DNA of 6,843 nt from Alphaproteobacteria bacterium (GCA_013151535.1 JAADIC010000002.1:1-6843), one strand, 5' to 3'; counted from the first letter of the stretch, positions 1-6,843 are shown. The notes: generated by a model not told the origin, from the letters alone. A program made the numbers and translations.

Positions 1-828
1 GCGCTGTTCAGCCCCGATATCAGCGCCGCCGAGACGCTTGAGATCGATGATGACACCATGATCGACGCCATCGAAAAAATCCGCGCCGCCATTGAACGCC
101 GCCGCCCCAAACCGGGCCGTTTGCGCCTGTGGATACTCCTTGCGATCATCGCATCGGTGCTGGCGCTTGGCCTGTTCTGGCTGCCCGATGCGCTCAAACG
201 TCAAACCCTGCGGGTGGTGCCGTTTGAGACCCGCAAAGACATCGGCATGCAACTTTTGGCCCATATCACCCGCCTGACCGGGCAGCCCTGCACCACCGAT
301 CTGGGCAACCGCGCCCTGTCACGCCTTGAAACCCGCCTGCTGGCGGATAGTCGCGGCCAGGTTCTGGTGCTGCGCGACGCCATCACCCAAAGCACGCATT
401 TGCCCGGCGGTATCATCCTGCTCAACAAAGCCCTGATCGAAGACCCCGAAACCGTCGATGTGGCCGCTGGTTACATCCTGATGGAGCAGATCGAGGCCAG
501 TATGACCGATCCGCTTGAACAAATGCTTAACGATGTTGGCGGGCTTGAAACCTTCCGCCTGCTGACCACCGGTGGGCTAAGCGACAAAGCCCTGCGCAAT
601 TACGCCCGCGACGTGATGCTGCGCAAAACCGATATGCCGCCCGGCGACATTATGATCAAGCGTTTCAAAGCCGCCGGTTTCGCCAGCACACCCTTGGCCT
701 ATGCGCTTGATATAACGGGGGAAACCACGCTCAACCTGATCGAGGCCGATCCCTTTCGCAACACCGCCTACGCCCCGCTCATCAGCGATGGTGATTGGGT
801 CAGCTTGCAGGGAATTTGCGACAGCTAA
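1..828 (+). CDS. Membrane-anchored, M48-peptidase-like protein lacking HExxH (5' end outside the window)
   Basis: The frame is open from base 1 to the TAA at 826-828, giving 275 visible residues. An ATG lies at 58, but no clear Shine-Dalgarno precedes it and the 19 upstream codons look coding, so the true start is probably off the window. Numbered from that ATG: a basic stretch at about 14-22, one membrane helix at about 23-43, then a soluble domain to residue 256, probably periplasmic. That domain follows the M48 metallopeptidase layout: VVPFETRKDIGMQL (53-66, like the usual VP..E..LG segment), LPGGIILLNKAL (115-126, like the LPGG.I.V..GLL strand), an acidic turn, then the helix that normally carries HExxH. 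Here that helix reads LMEQIEA (141-147), so both zinc histidines are absent. KAAGFASTPLAYAL (184-197) resembles the AAGYDP segment of M48 proteins. No protein of known function is recognised by name. The M48 relationship is inferred from motif order, and a catalytic role looks unlikely. Confidence 0.72.
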   Translation, partial: ALFSPDISAAETLEIDDDTMIDAIEKIRAAIERRRPKPGRLRLWILLAIIASVLALGLFWLPDALKRQTLRVVPFETRKDIGMQLLAHITRLTGQPCTTDLGNRALSRLETRLLADSRGQVLVLRDAITQSTHLPGGIILLNKALIEDPETVDVAAGYILMEQIEASMTDPLEQMLNDVGGLETFRLLTTGGLSDKALRNYARDVMLRKTDMPPGDIMIKRFKAAGFASTPLAYALDITGETTLNLIEADPFRNTAYAPLISDGDWVSLQGICDS

Positions 829-842
829 CGCCACATCCGCAA

Positions 843-866
843 GAAAATTTTTACCGAAAAATTTTC
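843..866. repeat. Perfect AT-rich inverted repeat 1 (10-bp arms, 4-nt loop)
   Basis: The left arm gaaaattttt (843-852) and right arm aaaaattttc (857-866) are exact reverse complements around the loop accg. The repeat begins 14 nt after the stop codon of the upstream + strand gene. It is the first of two similar hairpins in the 73-nt gap between convergent genes. The stem is A/T except for the outer G-C pair, so as RNA it would be weak. Confidence 0.85.
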
Positions 867-871
867 AGACC

Positions 872-895
872 GAAGAATTTTCGATAAAATTCTTC
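872..895. repeat. Perfect AT-rich inverted repeat 2 (10-bp arms, 4-nt loop)
   Basis: The left arm gaagaatttt (872-881) and right arm aaaattcttc (886-895) are exact reverse complements around the loop cgat. It lies 5 nt after inverted repeat 1 and ends 6 nt before the lolD stop codon (complement of 902-904). Its stem differs from that of repeat 1 at two base pairs, and both arms change together so that pairing is kept. Confidence 0.85.
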
Positions 896-901
896 CCGTC
901 G

Positions 902-1579
902 TCAGACCAAAACCCCGCCCTCAAGGCGCAGGATTCGGTCCATCCGCGCCGCCAGTTCCTGATTATGGGTCGCGATCAGGGCCGCCAATCCGGTGTCACG
1001 CACCAGCGATGTCAGCACGTCAAACACTTTCCCCGAGGTTTCAGGGTCAAGGTTGCCGGTCGGCTCATCCGCCAGCAAGATCTTCGGGGAATTGGCCAGC
1101 GCCCGACAAAACGCCACGCGCTGTTGCTCACCACCTGAAAGTTCCGCTGGTCGATGATCGGCCCGATCCGCAAGCCCGACCCGCGTCAGCAATTCAACTG
1201 CGCGCGCCGCGCCCGCACGGCGTGAGGTGCCGTTGGCCAGTTGCGGCAGCAGGATATTCTCAAGCGCGGTAAACTCCGGCAGCAAATGATGAAACTGATA
1301 GACAAACCCAACATCGCGCCGCCGTGCCAGCGTGCGCCGCCGGTCCCCCTTGCCAGCCATGTTCTTCCCACCCAAAACCACCTGCCCCGCATCGGGCACA
1401 TCCAGCAGACCGGCAATATGCAGAAGCGTCGATTTGCCCGCGCCCGAGGGGGCCACAAGCGCCACAACTTCACCCGCCGCAAGCGTCAGATCAGCGCCGC
1501 GCAGCACCTGAATTTCGGCCTTTTCGCCCGTTTTATAGGTCTTGGTGATCCCGCTCAGGGACAGCACAATCTCACTCAT
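902..1579 (-). CDS. lolD: LolD, ATPase of the lipoprotein-releasing ABC transporter
   Basis: This 225-residue protein has the full set of ABC ATPase motifs: Walker [10 protein letters not shown] (43-51), Q-loop Gln95 in [16 protein letters not shown], signature LSGGEQQ (147-153), Walker B ILLADEP (167-173) with Glu172, and the H-loop His205 in ATHN. Length and the QFHHLLPEF segment fit LolD of the o228/MacB-like subfamily. In that family, ATP hydrolysis on the cytoplasmic face drives extraction of outer-membrane lipoproteins from the inner membrane to LolA. The ATG (1577-1579) lies inside the end of the permease gene (ATGAGTGA, 8-nt overlap), which suggests translational coupling. A weak GAGG (complement of 1589-1592) lies 9 nt upstream. 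The first glycine of the P-loop is alanine, while the catalytic Lys49 and Ser50 are intact. It is the last gene of the - strand cluster. FtsE or MacB ATPases are alternatives, but the adjacent LolC/E-type permease settles the assignment. Confidence 0.95.
   Translation of the reverse strand: MSEIVLSLSGITKTYKTGEKAEIQVLRGADLTLAAGEVVALVAPSGAGKSTLLHIAGLLDVPDAGQVVLGGKNMAGKGDRRRTLARRRDVGFVYQFHHLLPEFTALENILLPQLANGTSRRAGAARAVELLTRVGLADRADHRPAELSGGEQQRVAFCRALANSPKILLADEPTGNLDPETSGKVFDVLTSLVRDTGLAALIATHNQELAARMDRILRLEGGVLV
1572..1579 (-). other. 8-nt stop/start overlap (ATGAGTGA) of permease gene and lolD
   Basis: On the - strand the lolD start ATG and the permease stop TGA share the octamer ATGAGTGA, in different frames. 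Overlaps of this kind usually mean that ribosomes finishing the upstream gene re-initiate on the next, keeping the two subunits in proportion. Coupling is inferred; the overlap itself is read directly. Confidence 0.85.
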
Positions 1580-2858
1580 AACGCAGCGCCTCGACCGGGT
1601 TCATCCGTGCCGCGCGGCGCGCTGGAAAAATCGTGGCGACGAATGACAATCCCAGCGACAGACCCACAGCACTTAGAACGTCCCCCAGTTCAAGACGCGC
1701 CGGAAGTTGCGACAGATAGCGCACGGACGGGTCCCAAACCCCGCCGCCCAGCAGCCAGTTCACCACCGTGAACACCGGATCAATGTAAATCGCGAACAGC
1801 ACCCCCAGCGTCACCCCAATCAGCGTGCCCGCAATCCCGATCGAGGCGCCGATAATCAGGAAAATCCGCAAAATCGCCCCTTCAGTCAGGCCCATGGTGC
1901 GTAATATGCCGATATCACTGCCCTTGTTCTTGACCAGCATAATCAACCCCGAAACGATGTTCATCGAGGCGATCAGCACAAGGATCGACAGGATGATGAA
2001 CATCACGTTATCCTCGGATTTCAGCGCCTGCAAAAACCCGCCGGAACTGTCCTGCCAGGTCCAGACCACGGCGCGCGGCCCGGCGGCCGACAGGATCGGC
2101 ACCACCTGGTCATTCACACCCTCAGGATTGGTCACCAGAATCTCGATTTCATCCGCCGTACCCTCGCGATTGAAAAAGCTCTGGGCCTCGGCGAACGGCA
2201 TATAAATCCGTGTGCGATCAATGTCATAGCGGCCAACACCAAAGACATAGACCACCTCGTAACTCTTGATCCTCGGGGCGGTTCCGAACGCGGTTTTCAC
2301 CCCGTCAGGCGAGATGATCTTGATCCGATCCCCTGCCGAAACCCCAAGTTCACGCGCCACGCCCGAGCCGATGGCGATGCCTTCCTTGAACCGGCCAATA
2401 TCGCCCGACGCGGTTTCCGGCGTCACGATCAGCGGCAAGGTCATCAGATCAGATTGTCGCTCGCCAAATACCTCGACCCCGGCATTTCTCCCGTTGAAAC
2501 TGGCCATCAACTGGCCGCGAATAATTGGTGCTGCGCGGATCACACCTTCCACATTGCGCACGTTTTCGGCAATGGCGTCAAAATCGCGGATTGAGCGCGA
2601 AAGCCGGTTGTTTTCATCCAAATAGCTGGCGGAATAAAGCGATATATGGGCGTTGGCCCCCAATATCGTCTGCACGAATTCATAGCGAAAGCCCGAGCGC
2701 ACCGCCAGCGTGGCGATCAGCGCAAACACCGCCAGCGCGATGCCGATCAGCGAGATCCACGTCATCACCGAAACCCCGCCCTCACGACGCCGCGCACGCA
2801 AATAGCGCCAGGCAATCAGCCATTCAAACGGGGCGAAAGGGGGGGTGATTTTGGCCAA
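1572..2858 (-). CDS. lolC: LolC/LolE-family lipoprotein-releasing permease (single-permease type)
   Basis: This 428-residue inner-membrane protein has the LolC/LolE fold: a cytoplasmic N-terminus with [14 protein letters not shown] (11-24), membrane helix 1 at about 31-54, a large periplasmic domain to about 283 (MacB-like core), then helices at about 284-309, 328-359 and 394-413. [20 protein letters not shown] (314-333) is the typical coupling-helix region that contacts LolD. The C-terminus [16 protein letters not shown] is the usual FtsX/LolC-E ending. The partner ATPase gene overlaps its 3' end, and only one permease gene is seen where enterobacteria have lolC and lolE around lolD. A homodimeric (LolF-like) permease is therefore plausible. 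The start is TTG (complement of 2856-2858), with GGAG 9 nt upstream; an in-frame TAA five codons above the TTG rules out a longer ordinary start, and the next Met (32) lies inside the first helix. LolC, LolE or LolF naming cannot be settled here. Confidence 0.92.
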   Translation of the reverse strand: MAKITPPFAPFEWLIAWRYLRARRREGGVSVMTWISLIGIALAVFALIATLAVRSGFRYEFVQTILGANAHISLYSASYLDENNRLSRSIRDFDAIAENVRNVEGVIRAAPIIRGQLMASFNGRNAGVEVFGERQSDLMTLPLIVTPETASGDIGRFKEGIAIGSGVARELGVSAGDRIKIISPDGVKTAFGTAPRIKSYEVVYVFGVGRYDIDRTRIYMPFAEAQSFFNREGTADEIEILVTNPEGVNDQVVPILSAAGPRAVVWTWQDSSGGFLQALKSEDNVMFIILSILVLIASMNIVSGLIMLVKNKGSDIGILRTMGLTEGAILRIFLIIGASIGIAGTLIGVTLGVLFAIYIDPVFTVVNWLLGGGVWDPSVRYLSQLPARLELGDVLSAVGLSLGLSFVATIFPARRAARMNPVEALRYE

Positions 2859-2867
2859 AATGCTACG

Positions 2868-2871
2868 CTCC
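2868..2871 (-). promoter_or_regulatory. Shine-Dalgarno supporting the TTG start of the permease gene
   Basis: GGAG on the - strand (ctcc on +) lies 9 nt from the TTG at 2858, within the normal spacing. It supports TTG as the start, since no ATG or GTG is available between the in-frame TAA above and Met32. The whole site lies in the 37-nt gap after proS. Confidence 0.6.
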
Positions 2872-2895
2872 GATTACTACCAGTGTCTTGCGGCC

Positions 2896-4233
2896 TCAAA
2901 CGCCCGCATAAATTTCAACCAGCCTTGCAACGGCCTCAGCCGGCACAAGTTCTTCGCTGACACCGGTCTTGCGGCTGGTCAATTCAACCACACCGTTTTT
3001 CAACCCGCGCGGCCCGATGGTCAACCGCCACGGCAACCCGATCAAATCCATGGTGGCAAACTTCGCCCCGGCGCGTTCCTCGCGGTCATCATAAAGCGGC
3101 TCCAGCCCCAGCGCCGTCAGCTCTTTATAAAGCGCCTCGCACGCGCCATCGGCGGCCTCATCGCCTTGCCGCAAATTAACGATCCCCACCTTGAACGGCG
3201 TCACCGCCTCGGGCCAGATGATGCCCTTGTCGTCATGGCTGGCCTCGATAATCGCCCCCACCAGACGCGACACACCGATACCGTGGCTGCCCATATGCAC
3301 CGGCACCAGATCGCCATCGCCATTCACGACCTTGGCATTCATACTGTCGGAATATTTGGTGCCGAAATAGAAAATCTGCCCAACCTCGATCCCGCGCGAC
3401 GAGCAGCGCCGCTCCTCGGGCACCTCGGCAAATTTCGCCGCATCATGGGTCTCGTCCGTGCGCGCATAAGGCGTCGTCCATTCGGTGTTGATGGCGGCGC
3501 ATTGGTCCCAATCATCATAATCCACGGCCCGATCGCCAAGGTTCAGATCAAGGATCGCGCTGTCATAAAACACCTCGCTTTCGCCGGTATCAGCCAGCAC
3601 CAGAAACTCGTGCGTGTCATCGCCACCAATTGGCCCGCTATCAGCGCGCATCGGGATCGCTTTGAGCCCCATGCGTTCGTAAGTGCGCAGATATGACACC
3701 ATGTGGCGGTTATAGGCGTGCATCGCGGCGGGCTTGTCGATGTCAAAATTATAGCCGTCTTTCATGAAAAACTCGCGCCCACGCATGACGCCAAACCGCG
3801 GACGGCGTTCATCGCGAAACTTCCACTGGATGTGGTAAAGCGTCAGCGGCAGTTGCTTGTAAGACTGCACCGAGTTGCGGAAAATGTCGGTAATCAGCTC
3901 CTCATTCGTTGGCCCATAGAGCATATCATGGCCGTGCCGATCCGTGATCCGCAGCATTTCCTCGCCATAATCCTCATACCGCCCGCTTTCGCGCCACAGA
4001 TCGGCACTTTGCACTGTCGGCATCAGCATCGGGTTGTGACCGGCGCGGATTTGTTCCTCATGCACAATGTTTTCAAGCTGGCGCAGCACCTTGAACCCCA
4101 TCGGCAGCCACGAATAAATCCCGGCACTGGACTGGCGGATCATACCCGCGCGCAGCATCAGCCGGTGGCTGGCAATGCTGGCTTCAGACGGGGTTTCTTT
4201 CAGGATCGGCAGGAAATATCGGGATAGGCGCAT
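2896..4233 (-). CDS. proS: Prolyl-tRNA synthetase, short form without the editing insertion
   Basis: This is a cytoplasmic class II synthetase that charges tRNA-Pro with proline using ATP. It has 445 residues against about 570 in E. coli. Visible elements: motif 1 region (about 27-72, with [19 protein letters not shown]), the proline-binding TxE loop GPTNEE (107-112), motif 2 [21 protein letters not shown] (139-159, Arg140 and Glu142), and motif 3 GIGVSR (318-323, Arg323). The anticodon-binding domain runs from about 345 to 440. The segment between motifs 2 and 3 is only about 160 residues, too short for the INS editing domain, as is known for alphaproteobacterial ProRS. Correction of Ala-tRNA-Pro would then need a separate ProXp/YbaK-type protein, not seen here. 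The ATG start gives the typical [10 protein letters not shown]-terminus; a GGAG (complement of 4245-4248) is 11 nt upstream. The 74-nt gap above it could hold a promoter, but I see no convincing one. The permease gene follows after 37 nt. Confidence 0.97.
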   Translation of the reverse strand: MRLSRYFLPILKETPSEASIASHRLMLRAGMIRQSSAGIYSWLPMGFKVLRQLENIVHEEQIRAGHNPMLMPTVQSADLWRESGRYEDYGEEMLRITDRHGHDMLYGPTNEELITDIFRNSVQSYKQLPLTLYHIQWKFRDERRPRFGVMRGREFFMKDGYNFDIDKPAAMHAYNRHMVSYLRTYERMGLKAIPMRADSGPIGGDDTHEFLVLADTGESEVFYDSAILDLNLGDRAVDYDDWDQCAAINTEWTTPYARTDETHDAAKFAEVPEERRCSSRGIEVGQIFYFGTKYSDSMNAKVVNGDGDLVPVHMGSHGIGVSRLVGAIIEASHDDKGIIWPEAVTPFKVGIVNLRQGDEAADGACEALYKELTALGLEPLYDDREERAGAKFATMDLIGLPWRLTIGPRGLKNGVVELTSRKTGVSEELVPAEAVARLVEIYAGV

Positions 4234-4307
4234 GGGGCGGTTGGCTCCGTTGAGGATGTGGTTTTCCCAAGTTTCCTAGGCCATCGGCGCGCCGTGGGCA
4301 AGCCGCG

Positions 4308-5840
4308 TCACGCGACACTCAACTTGGTCGCCAGCCCCATGGCCTTGGCCAGAGCCTCGAACCGCGTCAGCACCACCTCGCCAAACAGATCGCGCGCTTG
4401 CGGCTGCAAGATCAGTTCCAGCACCTCGTCACGTTGATGCAGCTTCAAACGACACATCATATCGTCATTCGCCCCGGTCAGCATCGCCCCGAACCGCATG
4501 GCCTTGCCAAGGATTTCAGCCGCGTGACGGTCCTCCTCGGGCAGCAACCCGATCACCGCGTCAAAACCCGTGCCGCTGGGCGTATTCTTGTAGCGATGCA
4601 GCAAAGCCGTGCCCAGAAACACCCGGCCCTTATGATCCAGCCCGCCCAGATTGGCCCGCGTCGCGTTGTCAAAACAGACCTCGGCGCGGTAATCGGGATG
4701 GGCGCGCCAGGTCACATCATGCAACAAACAGGCCGCGCGCACCAAACGTCGCCGCGCTGGCCCCTGCCCCTTATAGAGCGGCGCCAGAAACCGGTTCAGC
4801 ACCTTGCCAAACCCCGGCATCCGGGCCGAGGCGCGTTCCATATAAAGACAGGCCTCGATCAGCGGATCACGCTTGCGCAGATCTTTCGGCATCTGCTCAT
4901 ATAACAGGCCCTCACGGATACCATAACTTGAAACCGCGATCCGTTTGGGGGCGAATTGGCCGATCAATTCGCCCAAAACCATCGCCGCCACCGGCACCAA
5001 ATTCATCCGCTCGGATGAAGCCCCGGTCAGGGCGCGTAAATCGCCAACCGCCTGCCCGCCAATCCAGCCCGCAGTTTCCAGCGCCGCCTCGGGCATCATT
5101 TCATATTCGTGCAGCACTTTCAGCGGATAATCGCGCCGCTCCATATCCAGCCGCGCAATTGCGCGCCACGAGCCACCGACCAGAAACAAGGTCGCGGGCT
5201 GGCCCCTGAACCTCCTGCGCAAACGGGCAACCCGCGCCCGAATTTCCGCCTCAATCGTGCCATCTTCAACGAACGGTGCCAGCCTTTGCGGCCCCAAAGC
5301 CGAGGTCATGCACCGCCCGACGCGGCCCTTGCCAACCTCCGCCAACTCCATGCTTGAGCCACCGATATCACACACCAGCCCCTTGGCCTCGGGCCAGCCC
5401 AGCAATACGCCCTGGGCCGATAATCGCGCCTCCTCTTTGCCGCTGGCCACGTTGAGCGCAAGGCCGGTGTCGCGCAGAACCTCGGCACAAAACTCCGGCC
5501 CGTCGCTGGCTTCGCGCACCGCCGCCGTCGCCACCGAATACAACGGCTCCGCCCCCATGCCCTTGGCCAGCAAGGCAAAGCGCTTGAGCGCGATTAACGC
5601 CCGCGCCCGCCCCTCGGGGTTCAGCCTACCGCTCTCGGCCAAGCCACCGCCAAGGCCACACAATATCTTTTCGTTAAAGAAATAAGCGGGCGAGCGCGCC
5701 GCGCCATCAAACACCACCAACCGCACCGAGTTTGAGCCGACATCAACAACCCCCAACCGCTCCAGCTTGCGCTTGGCCGAATACTGAAACAGCGGCAAGC
5801 CCATCAATCCCTTTTTGGCCTTGCTGGATTTCACCGCCAC
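4308..5840 (-). CDS. ppx: Exopolyphosphatase / GppA-family phosphatase
   Basis: The protein has 510 residues: an ASKHA-fold Ppx/GppA catalytic half followed by an HD-like helical half. Visible motifs are the phosphate-1 loop VVDVGSNSVRL (31-41), ATAAVREASDG (104-114), SGKEEARLSAQG (133-144) with the conserved acidic pair Glu136/Glu137, and the phosphate-2 loop CDIGGSSMEL (157-166) with Asp158 and Glu165. The C-terminal LLHDVTW (372-378) keeps an HD pair (His374-Asp375), with HPDYRAE next to it. The family removes terminal phosphate from polyphosphate, or from pppGpp. The gene starts 4 nt after the ppk1 stop, so polyphosphate turnover is the likelier role, though GppA activity is not excluded. 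The start is GTG (5838-5840), with GAGG 9 nt upstream; a second GTG two codons on (5832-5834) is a weaker choice. About 28 mostly basic residues (Lys4, 7, 9, 10, 23, 25; Arg24, 28) precede the fold. Confidence 0.93.
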   Translation of the reverse strand: MAVKSSKAKKGLMGLPLFQYSAKRKLERLGVVDVGSNSVRLVVFDGAARSPAYFFNEKILCGLGGGLAESGRLNPEGRARALIALKRFALLAKGMGAEPLYSVATAAVREASDGPEFCAEVLRDTGLALNVASGKEEARLSAQGVLLGWPEAKGLVCDIGGSSMELAEVGKGRVGRCMTSALGPQRLAPFVEDGTIEAEIRARVARLRRRFRGQPATLFLVGGSWRAIARLDMERRDYPLKVLHEYEMMPEAALETAGWIGGQAVGDLRALTGASSERMNLVPVAAMVLGELIGQFAPKRIAVSSYGIREGLLYEQMPKDLRKRDPLIEACLYMERASARMPGFGKVLNRFLAPLYKGQGPARRRLVRAACLLHDVTWRAHPDYRAEVCFDNATRANLGGLDHKGRVFLGTALLHRYKNTPSGTGFDAVIGLLPEEDRHAAEILGKAMRFGAMLTGANDDMMCRLKLHQRDEVLELILQPQARDLFGEVVLTRFEALAKAMGLATKLSVA

Positions 5841-5844
5841 CGCT

Positions 5845-6843
5845 CTAATCCTCGGTATGAGTCAGTTTCGGCACGTCCTTCGCCCCAACTGAGCCGCGCC
5901 CCGAAAGCGATGGATTTTCCATGAAAAACCGGTGGCAGTTGAACAAGTGTTCGCCGTCCTGCCCCACATGGCGCATGAAACTGCCATCCGCCCCCAGCAC
6001 CCAGCTCTGCGCCTGATCCGCCAGATTGGCGGCCATGATCTGGCTCATCACCTGCGCATGCACCGTCTTGTTGGTGATCTCGACCAGCGTTTCAACCCGG
6101 CGGTTCAGGTTACGCCCCATCCAGTCGGCAGATGACATATAAACCCGCGCTTTCTTGCTCGGCAGCCCATAGCCATTGCCAAAACAGACAATCCGCGAAT
6201 GCTCCAAAAACCGCCCGACGATGGATTTGACCCGGATATTTTCCGACAATCCGGCCACGCCCGGGCGCAAACCACAAATCCCGCGCACAATCAGGCTGAT
6301 TTTCACGCCCGCCTTTGAGGCCCGGTAAAGCGCGTCAATCACATCCGCCTCGATCAATGAGTTCATCTTGGCCCAGATTTCCGCCGGCCGCCCGGCACTT
6401 GCATGCCCCGCCTCGACCTCGATCAACCTAAGCAGGGTCTTTTTCATCCCGTCGGGTGAGATCGACAGGTTCTCCAACACCTCGGGCTTGGCATAGCCCG
6501 ACACATAATTGATAACCTTGGTCGCATCGCGCCCCATGGCGGCATTGCAGGTGAACAGTGACAGATCGGTGTAAATCCGCGCCGTGATCGGATGGTAATT
6601 GCCGGTGCCAAAATGGGTATAGGTCACGAGCTTACCCGCTTCACGCCGCACCACGGTCGAGATTTTGGCGTGGGTCTTCCAGTCGATAAAGCCATAAACC
6701 ACATGCGCGCCCGCCCGTTCCAGCCGCCGCGACTGGCGGATATTGGCGGCCTCATCAAACCGCGCCTTCAACTCCACCAGCGCCGTCACCGATTTGCCCT
6801 CCTCGGCTGCATCACACAGGGCGGCCACGATCGGGCTTTCGTT
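5845..6843 (-). CDS. ppk1: Polyphosphate kinase 1, C-terminal part (5' end outside the window)
   Basis: The frame runs off the right edge with no start. 332 residues are visible, and PPK1 is usually near 700, so about half the protein is missing, including the N-terminal and head domains. PPK1 reversibly moves the terminal phosphate of ATP onto polyphosphate through a phosphohistidine. Visible are the two C-terminal phospholipase-D-like lobes: [13 protein letters not shown] near the edge, KTHAK with the predicted autophosphorylated His (codon 6670-6672), [19 protein letters not shown] after it, then [13 protein letters not shown] with the second catalytic His (codon 6199-6201) and [15 protein letters not shown]. 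All key residues in the visible part are intact. The GTG at 6826-6828 is an internal valine (family pattern SPIV.AL), not a start. The gene ends with TAG at 5845-5847, 4 nt before ppx, so the pair is almost surely one transcript. Confidence 0.96.
   Translation of the reverse strand, partial: NESPIVAALCDAAEEGKSVTALVELKARFDEAANIRQSRRLERAGAHVVYGFIDWKTHAKISTVVRREAGKLVTYTHFGTGNYHPITARIYTDLSLFTCNAAMGRDATKVINYVSGYAKPEVLENLSISPDGMKKTLLRLIEVEAGHASAGRPAEIWAKMNSLIEADVIDALYRASKAGVKISLIVRGICGLRPGVAGLSENIRVKSIVGRFLEHSRIVCFGNGYGLPSKKARVYMSSADWMGRNLNRRVETLVEITNKTVHAQVMSQIMAANLADQAQSWVLGADGSFMRHVGQDGEHLFNCHRFFMENPSLSGRGSVGAKDVPKLTHTED
5850..5853 (-). promoter_or_regulatory. Shine-Dalgarno inside the ppk1 end, setting the GTG start of ppx
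   Basis: GAGG on the - strand (cctc on +) sits within the last codons of ppk1, 9 nt before the GTG at 5840. That spacing favours GTG 5838-5840 over the GTG two codons later and points to translational coupling of ppk1 and ppx. Confidence 0.6.

Larger units (their letters stand above)
843..895. terminator. Candidate bidirectional terminator between convergent genes
   Basis: Two adjacent hairpins fill the gap between a + strand gene ending at 828 and lolD ending at 902, which is where a shared terminator is expected. The region is about 26% GC (14 of 53 bases) between GC-rich genes. Against a classical intrinsic terminator: the stems are A/T-rich instead of GC-rich, and no separate T-tract follows either hairpin on either strand, only the T runs inside the arms. 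It could instead be a palindromic protein-binding site or a copy of a small genomic repeat. The position supports termination; the sequence supports it only weakly. Confidence 0.4.

Noticed and set aside
865..908. tcagacc direct repeats flanking hairpin 2 as a target-site duplication of a small mobile element
   Set aside because: The repeats are only 7 bp, the second copy overlaps the lolD stop codon, and 6 bp separate it from the hairpin. Chance is a sufficient explanation.
1241..1771. 176-codon open frame on + strand, opposite lolD and the permease end
   Set aside because: It spans the overlap of two well-supported genes on the other strand and has the Arg/Pro/Gln-rich composition of a shadow frame.
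2845..3696. 283-codon open frame on + strand, opposite proS
   Set aside because: It is antisense to a certain proS gene. The protein has no recognisable domain and is rich in His, Arg and Pro, as expected from an opposite-strand shadow in GC-rich DNA.
3703..4227. 174-codon open frame on + strand, opposite the proS 5' half
   Set aside because: It is opposite conserved synthetase motifs, with no domain or ribosome binding site of its own.
4281..4298. GC palindrome around cggcgcgccg as a terminator after ppx
   Set aside because: The palindrome has no room for a loop at its centre, the outer pairs are interrupted by mismatches, and no T-tract follows on the - strand.
4234..4307. Promoter for proS
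   Set aside because: TTGGGA on the - strand is a possible -35, but no acceptable -10 lies at the right distance. It is left as unproven.
6826..6828. GTG as the start of ppk1
   Set aside because: The frame continues upstream to the window edge with NESPI before it, which matches the internal PPK1 pattern SPIV.AL, so this is a valine codon inside the gene.

Overview
The window looks like ordinary chromosomal DNA of an alphaproteobacterium, most likely Rhodobacterales (Roseobacter-type). The clues are the GC-rich coding sequence with dense packing, a short ProRS without the editing insertion, a LolD with an [10 protein letters not shown]-loop, and a single LolC/LolE-type permease gene followed directly by lolD. 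The lineage is an inference from protein character; no rRNA or other marker gene is present.

Layout. Positions 1-828 (+ strand) hold the 3' part of a membrane-anchored protein that I read as a degenerate M48-metallopeptidase-like protein without its zinc ligands. Positions 829-901 are a short convergent intergenic gap, strikingly AT-rich, with two tandem perfect 10-bp hairpins. From 902 to the right edge everything is on the - strand and tightly packed. In transcription order (right to left) the genes are ppk1 (3' part only, 6843-5845), ppx/gppA (5840-4308), proS (4233-2896), a lolC/lolE-family permease (2858-1572) and lolD (1579-902). Gaps are 4, 74 and 37 nt, and the last pair overlaps by 8 nt.

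Function. ppk1 and ppx encode opposing polyphosphate enzymes (synthesis and hydrolysis) and are almost certainly co-translated. proS supplies prolyl-tRNA. The permease and LolD form the inner-membrane ABC machine that releases outer-membrane lipoproteins to LolA. The 74-nt gap upstream of proS is the only place in the - strand cluster where a separate promoter could sit, and I see no convincing -35/-10 pair in it. No stretch over 300 bases lacks a gene.

I see no tRNA, rRNA, CRISPR array, insertion sequence or prophage signal, and no evidence of a new multigene system. The two items that best repay a second look are the apparent loss of the HExxH site in the first protein and the paired, compensating base differences between the two tandem hairpins.
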